Notes: generated by a model not told the origin, from the letters alone. A stretch of DNA of 64,000 nt from Gallionella sp. (GCA_023259035.1 JAHFRA010000016.1:1-64000), one strand, 5' to 3'. Positions 38,154 to 49,158 are shown, counted from the stretch's first letter. Numbers and translations: made by a program.

Positions 38154-39194
38154 ATGAAGCTCAGTATTCTGCTATTTATTTTTGTGCCTGCTCTGGTCGG
38201 ATGCGGTAAGGAGTCGGCTCCGGCGGCAAAAGTTGAACGACCGGCTTTAATCCATCTGGTGGGTACTGCCGCAACCGCAAGCGGCAACACTTATAGCGGC
38301 GAGATCCGCGCGCGCCACGAGACGCAACTGGGTTTTCGCGTCGGCGGAGAAATTATTGAGCGGCTGGTCGATGCGGGTGCGCAGGTCAAAGCAGGGCAAG
38401 TGCTGATGCGTCTGGATCCCGGCGATGCCGGCCTGCAGCTCGGTTCGGCTGAAGCGCAGTACCAGTTGGCCGAAGCCGACGCGAAGCGTTATCGCGATCT
38501 GCGCGGCAAGGGGTTTGTCAGCCAGTCGGCGCTGGATGCCAGAGAAGCCGCGCTCAAGGCCGCCGCCGCCCAGGCCGGTCTGGCGCGCAATCAGTCTGCC
38601 TATGCCACGCTGCATGCCGATCGTGCGGGTGTGGTCGCCGCGACCCTGGCGGAGGTTGGGCAGGTGGTCGGTGCCGGGCAGCCGGTCTTGCGCCTTGCGC
38701 AGGATGGCGGGCGCGAAGTGGCGATTGCGATACCGGAATCGCAGTTGGCTAATCTCAAAGTTGGTGCTGTCGCCGAAATTATGCTGTTGGCCGACAACAA
38801 TGCCGGTGCGCTGTTGACTGGCCGTCTGCGCGAACTGGCTCCGGTGGCCGATCCGGCCAGCCGTACTTATGCGGCGCGCGTTACGCTGACCCAAGCGAAC
38901 TCGGACGTTGCCTTGGGCATGACGGCGCGGGTGCGTTTCACTGCAAATAAAAAGAGTGACGGCCTGCTGATACCGCTGACTGCGATTTTTCAGCAGGACA
39001 AGCAGGCGGCGGTGTGGATCGTCGCAGCCGACCACACCATCAGCCTGCGTCCGGTGCAGGTTGCCGCATACCGCGATAACGGCGCAGTCATCGCCAGCGG
39101 GCTGGCGGCGGGTGAGCGCATCGTCAGCAACGGGGTGCACCGGCTGGCGGCAGGGGAAAAAATCCGCGCTATCGAGAGCGGCAGCGACCGATGA
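38154..39194 (+). CDS. RND efflux periplasmic adaptor lipoprotein
   Basis: The 346-residue membrane fusion protein has a lipoprotein signal with lipobox LVGC (Cys17 region), the biotinyl-lipoyl halves (GEIRARHETQLGFRVGGEII and VDAGAQVKAGQVLMRLDPGD), a short alpha-hairpin (about 95-150), and beta-barrel and membrane-proximal domains (LLIPLTAIFQQDKQAAVWIV). It links the inner-membrane pump to an outer-membrane channel, which is not encoded here. The gene overlaps the pump gene by 4 bases. Confidence 0.93.
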   Translation: MKLSILLFIFVPALVGCGKESAPAAKVERPALIHLVGTAATASGNTYSGEIRARHETQLGFRVGGEIIERLVDAGAQVKAGQVLMRLDPGDAGLQLGSAEAQYQLAEADAKRYRDLRGKGFVSQSALDAREAALKAAAAQAGLARNQSAYATLHADRAGVVAATLAEVGQVVGAGQPVLRLAQDGGREVAIAIPESQLANLKVGAVAEIMLLADNNAGALLTGRLRELAPVADPASRTYAARVTLTQANSDVALGMTARVRFTANKKSDGLLIPLTAIFQQDKQAAVWIVAADHTISLRPVQVAAYRDNGAVIASGLAAGERIVSNGVHRLAAGEKIRAIESGSDR

Positions 39195-42100
39195 AGGGAC
39201 CGAATCTTTCCGCCTGGGCGCTGGCGCACCAGCAGATGGTGTTGTACCTGATCATCGTGTTGATGGGCGCGGGGGTGATTTCCTATTTCAACCTGGGACG
39301 CGCCGAAGACCCGGACTTCACTTTCAAGGTCATGGTGGTGCGAACCTTGTGGCCGGGAGCGACGGCGCAGGAGGTCGAGCAGGAGGTGACCGAGCGCATC
39401 GAAAAGAAATTGCAGGAAACGCCTTGGGTGGATGTGCTGCGCTCCGCTTCCAAGCCGGGCGACTCGATGATTTTTGTGGTGCTCAAGGATTACACGCCCA
39501 AACCTGAAGTGCCGGAAGCCTGGCGGCAAGTGCGCAAAAAACTGGACGACATCCGCCACACGTTGCCAAGCGGCGCGCAAGGGCCGTTCCCCAACGACGA
39601 GTTCGGCGATGTGCAAATCAATATTTTCGCGCTGACCGGGGATGGTTTCGACCTTGCGGCATTGCGCCGCTATGCGGATCGGATCGCGCTGGATTTGAAG
39701 CGTGTGCCGGATGTGAAACGCGTCGAGCTGATCGGCGTGCAGGATGAGAAAATCTATCTTGAGGTTTCGCCGATCCGTTTGGCTAATCTGGGCATCACGC
39801 CCGGACAGATCGGCGATGCCTTGCAGAAACAGAACATGGTGAGCCCGTCCGGTTTTGTCGATACCTCCAGCGACCGGGTGCAGCTGCGCGTATCGGGCGG
39901 TTTCGATAGCGTCGAGCGGGTGCGCAATGCCGATTTGCTGGTGAACGGGCAACACTTCCGCGTGGGCGATATTGCCAAGGTGTTTCGCGGTTTCGCAGAT
40001 CCGCACAATCCGCAGATGCGCGTGTCCGGCCAGCCAGCCATCGGCATCGGCATCATCATGGACAAGGGCGGAGATGTCATACACCTTGGCGAAAACCTGA
40101 AGCTGGCGATGAAAAAAGTCGCGGCGGATTTGCCGGCAGGCGTGGACTTGCATGTGGTCGCCAACCAGCCGGAAGTGGTGAAAGGGTCCATCCACCTGTT
40201 CGAGAGTTCGCTGGCCGAGGCGATCCTGATCGTGCTGGCGGTGTCGTTTCTCAGCCTCGGCTGGCGCACCGGCACGGTGGTGGCGCTGTCCATCCCGCTG
40301 GTGCTGGCGATTACCTTCTTTCTGATGAAGGTGTTCGGAATCGATTTGCAGCGCATCTCGCTGGGCGCGCTGGTGATTGCGCTGGGCCTGCTGGTGGATG
40401 ATGCGATCATCGCCGTGGAAATGATGGTGGTGAAAATGGAGCAGGGCTGGGATCGCTCCAAGGCCGCGACCTTCGCCTACACCTCGACCGCTTTTCCGAT
40501 GCTCACCGGGACGCTGATTACCGCCGCCGCCTTCACGCCGGTGGGCTTTTCCAAATCGGCGGCCAGCGAATACACCTTCTCGATTTTCGCGGTGGTGACG
40601 ATTGCGCTGCTGGTATCGTGGATCGTCGCGGTGGTGTTCACACCTTATCTCGGCTATAAATTGCTCGACCCGAAAAAGCTGCTGGCGAAAGCTCGGAGAC
40701 ATGGCGAGGATATTTACGACACGCCATTCTATCGGCGCTTTCGCGCCGTGGTGACCTGGTGCTTGCGCAACCGCTGGAAGGTGATTGTCGCCACGGTGGG
40801 GATTTTTGTGTTATCCATCGCCGCATTCAATACCGGGGTGCAGAAACAGTTTTTTCCCGCCGCCAGCCGCATCGAGCTGATCGTCGATGTGTGGCTGCCG
40901 CAGGGCGCATCGCTCGAGGCGACCGAGGTCGAAACAAAACGCATCGAGCAGATATTGGCTGGCGATCCGTCGGTGGCTTCCTACTCCTCCTACATCGGCA
41001 ATGGCGCGCCGCGCTTCTTCCTGTCGCTCGACGTGCGCCTGTTCAGCGACAACTACGCGCAAGTCGTGATCGTCACCAAGGGCCTGCAAGAGCGCGAGGA
41101 ACTCAAGCGCAAGCTGACGAATATATTCAACTCGGCGGAAGGCGGCTTCTCGCATATCCACGCGCGCGTGTCGCGCCTCGAGAACGGCCCGCCGATCGGC
41201 TACCCGGTCCAGTTCCGCGTGATGGGCGCGGATGTCGAGCAGGTGCGCAAGATTGCTGCCAAGGTGGCCGACCTGATGCGCGCCAACGTGCATTTGCAGG
41301 ATGTCAGTTTCGACTGGAACGAAAAAGTAAAAGCGCTGCGCGTTGAAGTGGATCAGGACCGGGCGCGCCAGCTCGGCACCTCCAGCCGCGAGATTTCGCA
41401 GGCATTGCAAGGCTGGCTGAACGGCGTGGCATTGGCGCAGTACCGCGAAGGTGATCAGTTGATCGACGTGGTATGGCGCGGTGCCAGCGAAAATAAAACC
41501 CGCTCGCTGGAAAAACTGCCCGAGCTGGATATTCCATTGCCGAATGGCCGGCATGTGCCGCTGGCGCAGGTGGCCAAGCTGGTGCCGGTGCTGGAAGAAG
41601 GCCTGATCTGGCGGCGCAATCGCCTGCCGACCATGAACGTGCTGGGCGACATGGCCGACAAAACACAGCCCGCTACCGTGTCGGCGGAGATGAACGTGCA
41701 GCTCGATGCGCTGCGCGCCACGCTGTTACCCGGTTATCGCATCGAGATGGGCGGCAGCATCGAGGAATCCGCCAAAGGCCAAACCGCGATCATGGCAGTG
41801 ATGCCGCTGATGCTGGTCGGCGTGATTACGCTGCTGATGATGCAATTGCAAAGTATCAGCCGCACCGTCATCGTGCTGCTCACCGCGCCGCTCGGACTGA
41901 TCGGCGTCACGCTGGCGTTGCTGGCGTTCCATGTGCCGTTCGGCTTCGTCGCCAACCTCGGCTTCATCGCGCTGGCCGGGATGATCATGCGCAACTCGGT
42001 AATTCTGGTGGATCAGATCCGCCAGGACGAGGACGATGGAAAAACCCGCTGGGAAGCGATCATCGGCTCCACCGTGCGCCGCTTCCGCCCGATCATGCTG

Positions 42101-42262
42101 ACCGCCGCCGCGGCAATTCTGGCGATGATCCCGCTGACCCGCCAGGTGTTCTGGGGGCCGATGGCGGTGTCCATCATGGGCGGGCTGGTCATCGCCACAC
42201 TGCTCACCTGCCTGTTCCTGCCCGCATTGTATGCGGCGTGGTTCCGGGTAAAGGAGGGCTAA
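39191..42262 (+). CDS. RND efflux pump permease (AcrB/HAE family)
   Basis: A 1023-residue proton-driven exporter with 12 transmembrane helices. Motifs: the N-terminal ALAHQQMVLYLIIVLMGAGV, PDFTFKVMVVRTLWPGATAQ, and in helix 4 the proton-relay aspartates GLLVDDAIIAVEMM. The second half repeats the pattern (LGLIGVTLALLAFHVPFGFV; NSVILVDQIRQDE). It belongs to the drug/solvent rather than the CzcA metal group, since the pore-domain metal motifs are not evident. Substrates are unknown. Confidence 0.93.
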   Translation: MKGPNLSAWALAHQQMVLYLIIVLMGAGVISYFNLGRAEDPDFTFKVMVVRTLWPGATAQEVEQEVTERIEKKLQETPWVDVLRSASKPGDSMIFVVLKDYTPKPEVPEAWRQVRKKLDDIRHTLPSGAQGPFPNDEFGDVQINIFALTGDGFDLAALRRYADRIALDLKRVPDVKRVELIGVQDEKIYLEVSPIRLANLGITPGQIGDALQKQNMVSPSGFVDTSSDRVQLRVSGGFDSVERVRNADLLVNGQHFRVGDIAKVFRGFADPHNPQMRVSGQPAIGIGIIMDKGGDVIHLGENLKLAMKKVAADLPAGVDLHVVANQPEVVKGSIHLFESSLAEAILIVLAVSFLSLGWRTGTVVALSIPLVLAITFFLMKVFGIDLQRISLGALVIALGLLVDDAIIAVEMMVVKMEQGWDRSKAATFAYTSTAFPMLTGTLITAAAFTPVGFSKSAASEYTFSIFAVVTIALLVSWIVAVVFTPYLGYKLLDPKKLLAKARRHGEDIYDTPFYRRFRAVVTWCLRNRWKVIVATVGIFVLSIAAFNTGVQKQFFPAASRIELIVDVWLPQGASLEATEVETKRIEQILAGDPSVASYSSYIGNGAPRFFLSLDVRLFSDNYAQVVIVTKGLQEREELKRKLTNIFNSAEGGFSHIHARVSRLENGPPIGYPVQFRVMGADVEQVRKIAAKVADLMRANVHLQDVSFDWNEKVKALRVEVDQDRARQLGTSSREISQALQGWLNGVALAQYREGDQLIDVVWRGASENKTRSLEKLPELDIPLPNGRHVPLAQVAKLVPVLEEGLIWRRNRLPTMNVLGDMADKTQPATVSAEMNVQLDALRATLLPGYRIEMGGSIEESAKGQTAIMAVMPLMLVGVITLLMMQLQSISRTVIVLLTAPLGLIGVTLALLAFHVPFGFVANLGFIALAGMIMRNSVILVDQIRQDEDDGKTRWEAIIGSTVRRFRPIMLTAAAAILAMIPLTRQVFWGPMAVSIMGGLVIATLLTCLFLPALYAAWFRVKEG

Positions 42263-42508
42263 GGGCAGGAGGGTTTAATACTTTTGTATCTGTATTTGAA
42301 TCCGTATTAACCGCACGTCGCCATTATGTTGGCGCGTAAGTTCTTGGCCAAAAGGCCGAAATCAATTGCGTAGGACGAATGCCCAAAAAAGCCGTGGTAT
42401 TATTTCGTTGCCCCGATTGAGATATTGAGGCCGCGAAAGTTTTCCTCTGCCCGCTTTCCCCGCCTACTCGTGGGAGATGGGGGTACAACCCAACATAAGG
42501 AGAAAATA

Positions 42509-43093
42509 ATGGAACACTCTTTGCCCGCATTACCCTACGCCATGGACGCGCTGCAACCGCACATGTCCAAAGAGACTTTCGAATACCACTATGCCAAGCA
42601 CCACCAGGCCTACGTCACCAACCTCAACAACCTGATCAAGGGCACCGAATACGAAAACCTTGCGCTGGAAGCCATCATCAAGAAGGCTCCCGCAGGCGGC
42701 ATCTACAACAATTCCGCGCAGGTGTGGAACCACAGTTTCTTCTGGAACTGCATGAAACCGAAAGGCGGCGGCGCACCGGGCGGCGCGCTGGCGGATGCGA
42801 TCAACAAGAAGTGGGGCAGCCTCGACGACTTCAAAAAGGCTTTTCAGGCTTCCGCCGTGGGCAATTTCGGCTCCGGCTGGACCTGGCTGGTGAAGAAGGC
42901 CGACGGCAGCTTGGATATCGCCAACATGGGTGCAGCCGGTACGCCGCTGACCACCGGAGACAAGGCGCTGCTGTGCGTGGATGTGTGGGAACACGCCTAC
43001 TATATCGACTACCGCAACCTGCGTCCGAAGTATGTCGAGACCTTCCTCAATAATCTGGTTAATTGGGATTTTGTGGCTCGAAATTTTGCCTGA
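42509..43093 (+). CDS. sodB: Iron superoxide dismutase
   Basis: ATG 42509 follows AAGGAGA and gives 194 residues. Metal ligands are visible in [15 protein letters not shown] (His27), [12 protein letters not shown], and [13 protein letters not shown] (Asp and His). The GGGAPGG segment and the [14 protein letters not shown] sequence fit the Fe-type rather than Mn-type. The enzyme converts superoxide to peroxide and oxygen in the cytoplasm. It is monocistronic with its own terminator. Confidence 0.93.
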   Translation: MEHSLPALPYAMDALQPHMSKETFEYHYAKHHQAYVTNLNNLIKGTEYENLALEAIIKKAPAGGIYNNSAQVWNHSFFWNCMKPKGGGAPGGALADAINKKWGSLDDFKKAFQASAVGNFGSGWTWLVKKADGSLDIANMGAAGTPLTTGDKALLCVDVWEHAYYIDYRNLRPKYVETFLNNLVNWDFVARNFA

Positions 43094-43117
43094 ATTTGCG
43101 CATTGATTGCATACACG

Positions 43118-43142
43118 ATCCCGGTTATATCCGGGATTTTTT
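43118..43142 (+). terminator. Intrinsic terminator of sodB
   Basis: ATCCCGG-TTATAT-CCGGGAT followed by TTTTTT, 24 bases after the stop codon. Confidence 0.9.
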
Positions 43143-43231
43143 GGCCCGATTTTTTCGTTGAAGCGTATAGTTAACCGGTCAACTCTCCGATCATGCAGGC
43201 TTTCTAGTATTTTTTATAGGAGCGAAACAAA

Positions 43232-45607
43232 ATGAACAACTCGACGACGACACCAGTAATCTCCGCCCAAGAAATTCAATTGATCAACGCCTACTGGCGC
43301 GCCTGCAATTATCTTGCAGCCGGTATGATCTACCTGCGCGACAACCCGTTACTCAAGGAACCGCTCAAACTCGAACACATCAAGAATCGTTTACTGGGGC
43401 ACTGGGGTGCCAGCCCAGGCCTGGCCTTTGCCTATATCCACATGAACCGTTTGATCAACAAATACGATCTGGATGCGATTTTCATGGCGGGGCCGGGTCA
43501 CGGCGCACCCGGCATCCTCGGGCCGGTGTATCTGGAAGGCACTTACAGCGAGGTGTACCCGAACAAGGGCGAGAACGAGGAAGGTATGCGCCAATTCTTC
43601 AAGGAATTCTCGTTCCCCGGCGGCATCGGCAGCCACTGCACACCCGAGACTCCGGGCTCGATCCACGAAGGCGGCGAACTCGGCTACAGCGTGTCTCATG
43701 CGTTCGGTGCGGCGTATGACAACCCGGATCTGATCGTGACCGTGATGGTCGGCGATGGCGAATCCGAAACAGCGCCGCTGGCGACATCATGGCACTCCAA
43801 CAAATTCCTCAACCCGATCCGCGATGGTGCCGTGCTGCCTATCCTGCATCTCAATGGCTACAAAATCAACAACCCGACCATCCTGTCCCGCATCTCGCAC
43901 GAGGAACTGGAAAACCTGTTCAAGGGTTATGGCTGGACGCCCCATTTCGTCGAAGGCAGCGACCCGGAAACCATGCATCAGGCGATGGCCGCAACGATGG
44001 AACAATGTGTGCTGGAAATTCGCCGCGTTCAACAGCAGGCGCGCAGCAGCGGCAAACCGATACGCCCGCGCTGGCCGATGATTGTGCTGCGCTCGCCCAA
44101 GGGCTGGACCGGCCCGAAAGAAGTGGATGGCAAAAAAGTTGAGGGGTTCTGGCGCGCGCACCAAGTGCCGATTGGTGACGTGAAAACACCGGAGCATTTC
44201 GCCAAACTGGAAGAGTGGCTGAAGAGTTACAAAACCTCCGAGTTGTTCGATAAAAACGGCACGCTGTTGCCTGAACTGAAGGCGCTAGCCCCAAAAGGCA
44301 CGCGCCGCATGAGTGCGAATCTGCATGCCAACGGCGGCCTGCTGCGCAAAGCATTGCACATGCCTGACTGCAAGGATTATGCGATTGAGGTAAAAAAACC
44401 CGGTACAACGGTTGCCGAAAACACCCGCCCACTGGGCAAGTTTCTGCGCGACATCATGCGCGACAACATGCACAACTTCCGTGTGTTCGGCCCTGACGAG
44501 AACAGCTCGAACAAGCTGGACAACGTGTATGAAGTCAGCAAAAAAACCTGGCTGGCCGATTACCTGCCGGAAGACGCGGGCGGCGGCGAGCTGTCGCCGG
44601 ATGGCCGCGTGATGGAAATGCTTTCCGAGCACACGCTGGAAGGCTGGCTGGAAGGTTATCTGCTCAGTGGACGCCACGGATTTTTCTCCACTTACGAGGC
44701 CTTCGTCCACGTCATCGACTCGATGTTTAACCAGCACGCCAAGTGGCTGGCCATGTCCAAGGATGTGCCGTGGCGCGCGCCGGTGTCATCGCTGAACCTG
44801 CTCATCACCTCCACTGTATGGCGGCAGGATCACAACGGCTTCACCCATCAGGATCCCGGCTTCCTCGACTTGGTAGTGAACAAGAGCCCCGAAGTGACAC
44901 GCATCTATCTGCCGCCCGATGTGAACTGCCTGTTGTCGGTCGCCAATCATTGCCTGAAGAGCACCGACTACATCAACGTCATCGTCTGCGACAAGCAGAA
45001 GCACTTGCAATTTCTGGATATAGATTCCGCCATCAAGCATTGCACCAAAGGTATCGGTATCTGGGACTGGGCCAGCAATGACCAAGGCTCAGAGCCTGAT
45101 GTGGTGATGGCCAGCGCCGGCGACATTCCGACCAAAGAAGCGTTGGCGGCAGTGGTGCTGCTGCGCGAGAGCTTCCCCGACCTGAAAATACGTTTCATCA
45201 ATGTGGTTGATCTGTACAAGTTGTCACCGAACAGCGAGCACCCGCACGGCCTGACCGACCGCGATTTCGACAGCCTGTTCACGCTGGACAAACCGGTGAT
45301 GTTCAACTTCCACGGCTACCCCTGGCTGATCCACCGCCTCGCCTATCGCCGCAACAACCACAAGAATTTCCATGTGCGCGGCTATAAGGAAAAAGGCAGC
45401 ATCAACACGCCACTGGAGTTGGCGATCCAGAACCAGATCGACCGTTTCAGCCTGGTGATCGACGTGATCGACCGCATCCCGGCGCTGCATGTGGCGGGAG
45501 CGCACGTCAAAGAGAAAATGCTGAACTTGCAGATCGATTGCCGCACCTATGCCTATGAGCATGGCATTGACCTGCCGGAAGTGGATAACTGGACTTGGCC
45601 GTATTGA
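43232..45607 (+). CDS. xfp: Phosphoketolase (xylulose-5-phosphate/fructose-6-phosphate)
   Basis: The 791-residue thiamine-diphosphate enzyme splits xylulose 5-phosphate (or fructose 6-phosphate) with phosphate to acetyl phosphate and a sugar phosphate. Visible family blocks: [39 protein letters not shown], the ThDP-binding [20 protein letters not shown], and [20 protein letters not shown] near the end. The strong ribosome site is TAGGAG. Acetate kinase follows and would turn acetyl phosphate into acetate and ATP. Confidence 0.96.
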   Translation: MNNSTTTPVISAQEIQLINAYWRACNYLAAGMIYLRDNPLLKEPLKLEHIKNRLLGHWGASPGLAFAYIHMNRLINKYDLDAIFMAGPGHGAPGILGPVYLEGTYSEVYPNKGENEEGMRQFFKEFSFPGGIGSHCTPETPGSIHEGGELGYSVSHAFGAAYDNPDLIVTVMVGDGESETAPLATSWHSNKFLNPIRDGAVLPILHLNGYKINNPTILSRISHEELENLFKGYGWTPHFVEGSDPETMHQAMAATMEQCVLEIRRVQQQARSSGKPIRPRWPMIVLRSPKGWTGPKEVDGKKVEGFWRAHQVPIGDVKTPEHFAKLEEWLKSYKTSELFDKNGTLLPELKALAPKGTRRMSANLHANGGLLRKALHMPDCKDYAIEVKKPGTTVAENTRPLGKFLRDIMRDNMHNFRVFGPDENSSNKLDNVYEVSKKTWLADYLPEDAGGGELSPDGRVMEMLSEHTLEGWLEGYLLSGRHGFFSTYEAFVHVIDSMFNQHAKWLAMSKDVPWRAPVSSLNLLITSTVWRQDHNGFTHQDPGFLDLVVNKSPEVTRIYLPPDVNCLLSVANHCLKSTDYINVIVCDKQKHLQFLDIDSAIKHCTKGIGIWDWASNDQGSEPDVVMASAGDIPTKEALAAVVLLRESFPDLKIRFINVVDLYKLSPNSEHPHGLTDRDFDSLFTLDKPVMFNFHGYPWLIHRLAYRRNNHKNFHVRGYKEKGSINTPLELAIQNQIDRFSLVIDVIDRIPALHVAGAHVKEKMLNLQIDCRTYAYEHGIDLPEVDNWTWPY

Positions 45608-45616
45608 GCTGGTGGC

Positions 45617-45690
45617 ATGTAGCTTGTAACGGGTAGCAAATCACACCCAAGCTACGAGCCATGAGCCACCGGTTACAAACTACCCGCTAC
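45617..45690. repeat. Imperfect inverted repeat between xfp and ackA
   Basis: Arms around GTAGCTTGTAACGGGTAGC and GGTTACAAACTACCCGCTAC face each other across a short loop. It fills the xfp-ackA gap and reaches the ackA start, leaving no normal ribosome site. Confidence 0.6.
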
Positions 45691-45693
45691 CAA

Positions 45694-46761
45694 ATGAAAA
45701 CCCTCCTCACCGTAAACAGCGGATCATCTTCGATCAAGGCCAGCCTGTTCGCCGCAGACGGTTCGCGGCGCAATTTTCACTACGACCATTTGCGCGATCA
45801 CAAAGAGGCGTTTGATAAACTCATGGCAGAGTTGTCGGGGGACATGCCCGACATTATCGGGCATCGTTTCGTGCATGGCGGCGAGATCGTGGATGCTGCC
45901 CGTTTGGTCGACGCGGCGGAACGCGCGCGACTGGAAGACGTCATCCACCTCGCTCCGCTGCACTTGCCGGGCAACTTGATGGGATTGGATTTGTGCAGGC
46001 AGCGTTTCGATGTGCCACAAGTTGCTTGTTTCGACACCGCATTTCACGCCACCATGCCCGATCTGGCAAAACGTTTGCCGATCCCGCATGAACTCGGCCT
46101 GCGCCGTTTCGGCTTCCACGGCCTCAATTACGCATACATCGCAACACGCCTCCCCGACATTCTTGGCGATGTTGCCCACGGAAAAATCGTCGTGGCGCAT
46201 CTGGGCAGCGGCGCCAGCCTGTGCATGATGGAGTCGCTGCGTTCGATCGACACCACGATGGGCTACACGCCGGCCGGCGGCATCGTGATGGGTACGCGCA
46301 GCGGTGATCTCGATCCCGGCGTGATGCTTGAATTGGCGCGCCGCCATGACCTGTCGCAATTGTCCGATATGGTGTATCACCGCATGGGTTTGCTGGCGCT
46401 GTCGGACAACGAGAGCAACGAAATGTCAGTTTTACTTGACAGTTCCAGCACTTCGGCCAAATTTGCCGTGGATTATTTTTGCCATCAGGTCAGCGGCGCA
46501 ATAGGCAGTCTCGCCGCCAAGGCCGGCGGGATTGATGCGCTGGTGTTCACCGCAGGCATCGGCGAACATGCCAGCCGCGTGCGGAAACACATTTGCCGAC
46601 CGTTGCAATTTCTGGGATTTGCGCTGGATGAGCAGTCCAACCGAACCAATGCCACCCTGCTGCACCAGCCGTCATCCAAACCGATTTTATGCATTCCTGC
46701 CGATGAAGAGGGAATGATTTTCCGTCTGACACGGACATTTTTAATTCCTCTGGATTCCTAA
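45694..46761 (+). CDS. ackA: Acetate kinase, short form
   Basis: The 355 residues start at ATG 45694, where the family N-terminus (LLTVNSGSSSIKASLF) begins. Other blocks: GHRFVHGGEIV, FDTAFHATMPDLAKRLPIPH, HLGSGASLCMM, GIVMGTRSGDLDPG and FTAGIGEHASRVRK. Classical AckA has about 400 residues; the shortage is in the first third. It converts acetyl phosphate plus ADP to acetate plus ATP, completing the phosphoketolase route. The ATG at 45661 is an alternative reading through a repeat. No ribosome site is visible. Confidence 0.9.
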   Translation: MKTLLTVNSGSSSIKASLFAADGSRRNFHYDHLRDHKEAFDKLMAELSGDMPDIIGHRFVHGGEIVDAARLVDAAERARLEDVIHLAPLHLPGNLMGLDLCRQRFDVPQVACFDTAFHATMPDLAKRLPIPHELGLRRFGFHGLNYAYIATRLPDILGDVAHGKIVVAHLGSGASLCMMESLRSIDTTMGYTPAGGIVMGTRSGDLDPGVMLELARRHDLSQLSDMVYHRMGLLALSDNESNEMSVLLDSSSTSAKFAVDYFCHQVSGAIGSLAAKAGGIDALVFTAGIGEHASRVRKHICRPLQFLGFALDEQSNRTNATLLHQPSSKPILCIPADEEGMIFRLTRTFLIPLDS

Positions 46762-46763
46762 AA

Positions 46764-47024
46764 ATGACCACTCTGCCAAGCGATACTCCCGCGAAAACAC
46801 CCGAACGCCGCAACAGCACTCATCTGCGGGATATATTTGAACAGGCATGCCAAATCACTGCCCCATTCTTTGATCCGGCACAAGGATGGGGCGGCAAGTC
46901 GCTAACCATGTATGCGCGCCAAGCATTGCGCGAAGCCTACCCGGAATTGATTCAGCAGGATGTGGCTATCCTGTTTTCGGCGGTGCAGCGCTTCCACAAA
47001 GGAAAAACCATCAACAGCAACTGA
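46764..47024 (+). CDS. Small protein of unknown function behind ackA
   Basis: An 86-residue soluble protein that starts 2 bases after the ackA stop. It has a polar N-terminus and a helical core (LRDIFEQACQITAPFFDPAQ; LTMYARQALREAYPELIQQD; ILFSAVQRFHKGKT). I do not recognise it. Its tight spacing suggests that it is translated with ackA and may belong to the xfp-ackA unit. Confidence 0.55.
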   Translation: MTTLPSDTPAKTPERRNSTHLRDIFEQACQITAPFFDPAQGWGGKSLTMYARQALREAYPELIQQDVAILFSAVQRFHKGKTINSN

Positions 47025-47229
47025 TGCGGAAAAAGCAAAACCACGCCGGATGCCGCACTTCGCTTCTACCGGTTATGCCCATGAAGAGAAGTAATTTTGC
47101 TCAGCGTATTCATATTCAGCCGAAAAACAAACAGCTCCTCTCGCGCGCCTTCTCTGCTTAAATTTTATGGCATTTTCCGACCCGGAATATCGAACCGAAA
47201 CTGCTCTCCTGATTACGGAGCATTAGCCA

Positions 47230-49158
47230 ATGTACAAGATTGCGCGCTACCTGCTCGGCCCGGCTTTCATACTTTTTGGTGCAATGCTGCCGCTGGCATT
47301 GCCGGAAGCGGGCGAGCTTTCCCTGAGGGTTGTCGACACTGTCGCGCCGGATTTTACCGCGCGCGGCATCACGCTGATTTTGCCGGAAGACGGCTCGGCG
47401 GATTTGCGCATCGCCGAGTTAAATATGCAACAGCGCAGTTTGCGCAACGTGTCTATACGTTGCGCGAGCTTCACGCTTTCCACGGCAAGTGCGGGTTGTC
47501 ATGGCGGCAACCTGGCGCAACTGCCAGGCATGATTCTGGAATTTGATTACCGGTTCGGTACCGGTAGCTGGCAAGTCTCGGCGCAGTTGCACAATGTAGC
47601 GGCCAAGCAACTCGCAACCCTCCTTCCAACAGCTATGCCGCTGCCCACTCAGGGCGAATTGAGCGGTACGTTACGCATCAACGGTGACGCGTCCGGTGTG
47701 TCCGCTCTTGACGCCGACGTGCAGATAGCCGATGCGGGGTTCAGCGACGCCAGCGGCTTGCATGCGGCGGAAAAACTGCGCGGGACAATCAAGCTTTCTG
47801 CCGCGCGCAAGGTAGCCCTTTGGACTTGGCAAGGCAATATCGCATGGCAGTCCGGCGAGCTGTTCTGGCAGCCTTTGTATTTGCGCGGCGGACATCAGGT
47901 TAGCGCATCCGGTAGCTTCGATGGCGCTCTCCTAAAAGTTGAACAGGCTAAAGTTGATCTGCCGGAAGCCGGGCACGTGCAATTCGCTGCACTCTGGGAC
48001 ATGAAGCAAAGCGCGTTAGCGGAATGCACGGCACACGGCAGCAACCTCGGGTTGGAAAAACTGTTCGCCGACTACGCCAAGCCGTTCCTGGAAAAGGGCG
48101 CGCTGGCCGATTCATCCTTGTATGGACATGCCGATGTGGATTGGCAATATCGCGATGGCGCGACTCAATCGCTGCATCTTACCTTGCGCGATGCGGGCAT
48201 TGCCGACATGGATCGGCGTTTCGCGCTGCTCGGCGTAAATAGCGAAATTGACTGGCAGGCGGATGCGGCGCGCACCGCCAACATCGCTTTTGCTGGCGGT
48301 ACGCTGCTCGGCGTGCCGCTCGGCAGCGGGCAGTGGGCGGTGCAGATGCGCGGCATGGAATTCAGTGTGGCGCAGGGTGTTTTACCGGTTCTGGATGGTC
48401 AACTCGAGTTGCGCGATTTCAAGCTGCATCGCGAAGAGGTTGCGTGGTATTGGCAATTCGCCGCATCGCTTAGCCGAATTTCGATGGAGCAATTCAGCCA
48501 GGCAGCGGGCTGGCCGAAGATGCTTGGCACTCTGGCAGGGAGCATTCCCAAGGTCAGCTACGACGGCCATGAAATCAATGTGGACGGCGTGTTGTTGTTC
48601 AATGTGTTCGACGGCACGGTGGCAGCGACGCAACTTAAATTGGCCGATCCATTTGGGCGTGCACCGCGCCTGTCCGGCAACCTGAACATGCGCGAACTTG
48701 ATCTCGATTTGCTGACGCGCACTTTTTCGTTCGGCAACATGCAGGGACGCATCGATGTGGACGTGAACAACCTGGAACTGCAAGATTGGCAGCCGGCGCG
48801 CTTCGATGCGCGCCTATCCAGTAGCGCCGGAAAATATCCCAGAAAAATCAGTCAAAAAGCGGTGCAGAACATCTCCGCGCTGGGCGGTGCGGGTGCGGCA
48901 GCTGCCATTCAGCGCAGTTATATGCGTTTCTTCGAGAATTTCGGCTATGACCGCATCGGCTGGAGCTGTGCGCTGCGCAACAGCGTGTGTGCGATGGGCG
49001 GCGTGGATAACGGAAATGGCGGGGCTTACGCCATCGTCAAGGGCGGCGGCATTCCGGCAATTACCGTGATGGGCTACAATCGCACCGTTTCATGGAGCGA
49101 ACTGATTACGCGCCTGAAGCGCGTGACACAAAATAATGTGCAGGCCGTCGTTAAATAA
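47230..49158 (+). CDS. ydbH: YdbH-family AsmA-like intermembrane lipid transport protein
   Basis: The 642-residue protein has one N-terminal helix (YLLGPAFILFGAMLPLAL) and a long beta-rich periplasmic body typical of AsmA/TamB/YdbH bridge proteins (GELSGTLRINGDASGVSALD; DGVLLFNVFDGTVAATQLKL; FGNMQGRIDVDVNNLELQDW). The ynbE and ydbL genes follow in the order known from Escherichia coli, which makes the assignment firm. YdbH helps move phospholipids between inner and outer membrane. A GGAG site lies upstream of the ATG. Confidence 0.8.
   Translation: MYKIARYLLGPAFILFGAMLPLALPEAGELSLRVVDTVAPDFTARGITLILPEDGSADLRIAELNMQQRSLRNVSIRCASFTLSTASAGCHGGNLAQLPGMILEFDYRFGTGSWQVSAQLHNVAAKQLATLLPTAMPLPTQGELSGTLRINGDASGVSALDADVQIADAGFSDASGLHAAEKLRGTIKLSAARKVALWTWQGNIAWQSGELFWQPLYLRGGHQVSASGSFDGALLKVEQAKVDLPEAGHVQFAALWDMKQSALAECTAHGSNLGLEKLFADYAKPFLEKGALADSSLYGHADVDWQYRDGATQSLHLTLRDAGIADMDRRFALLGVNSEIDWQADAARTANIAFAGGTLLGVPLGSGQWAVQMRGMEFSVAQGVLPVLDGQLELRDFKLHREEVAWYWQFAASLSRISMEQFSQAAGWPKMLGTLAGSIPKVSYDGHEINVDGVLLFNVFDGTVAATQLKLADPFGRAPRLSGNLNMRELDLDLLTRTFSFGNMQGRIDVDVNNLELQDWQPARFDARLSSSAGKYPRKISQKAVQNISALGGAGAAAAIQRSYMRFFENFGYDRIGWSCALRNSVCAMGGVDNGNGGAYAIVKGGGIPAITVMGYNRTVSWSELITRLKRVTQNNVQAVVK

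Noticed and set aside
38990-40702. 570-residue minus-strand frame opposite the RND pump gene
   Set aside because: The pump gene is fully supported on the other strand, and the frame is a His/Arg-rich artefact.
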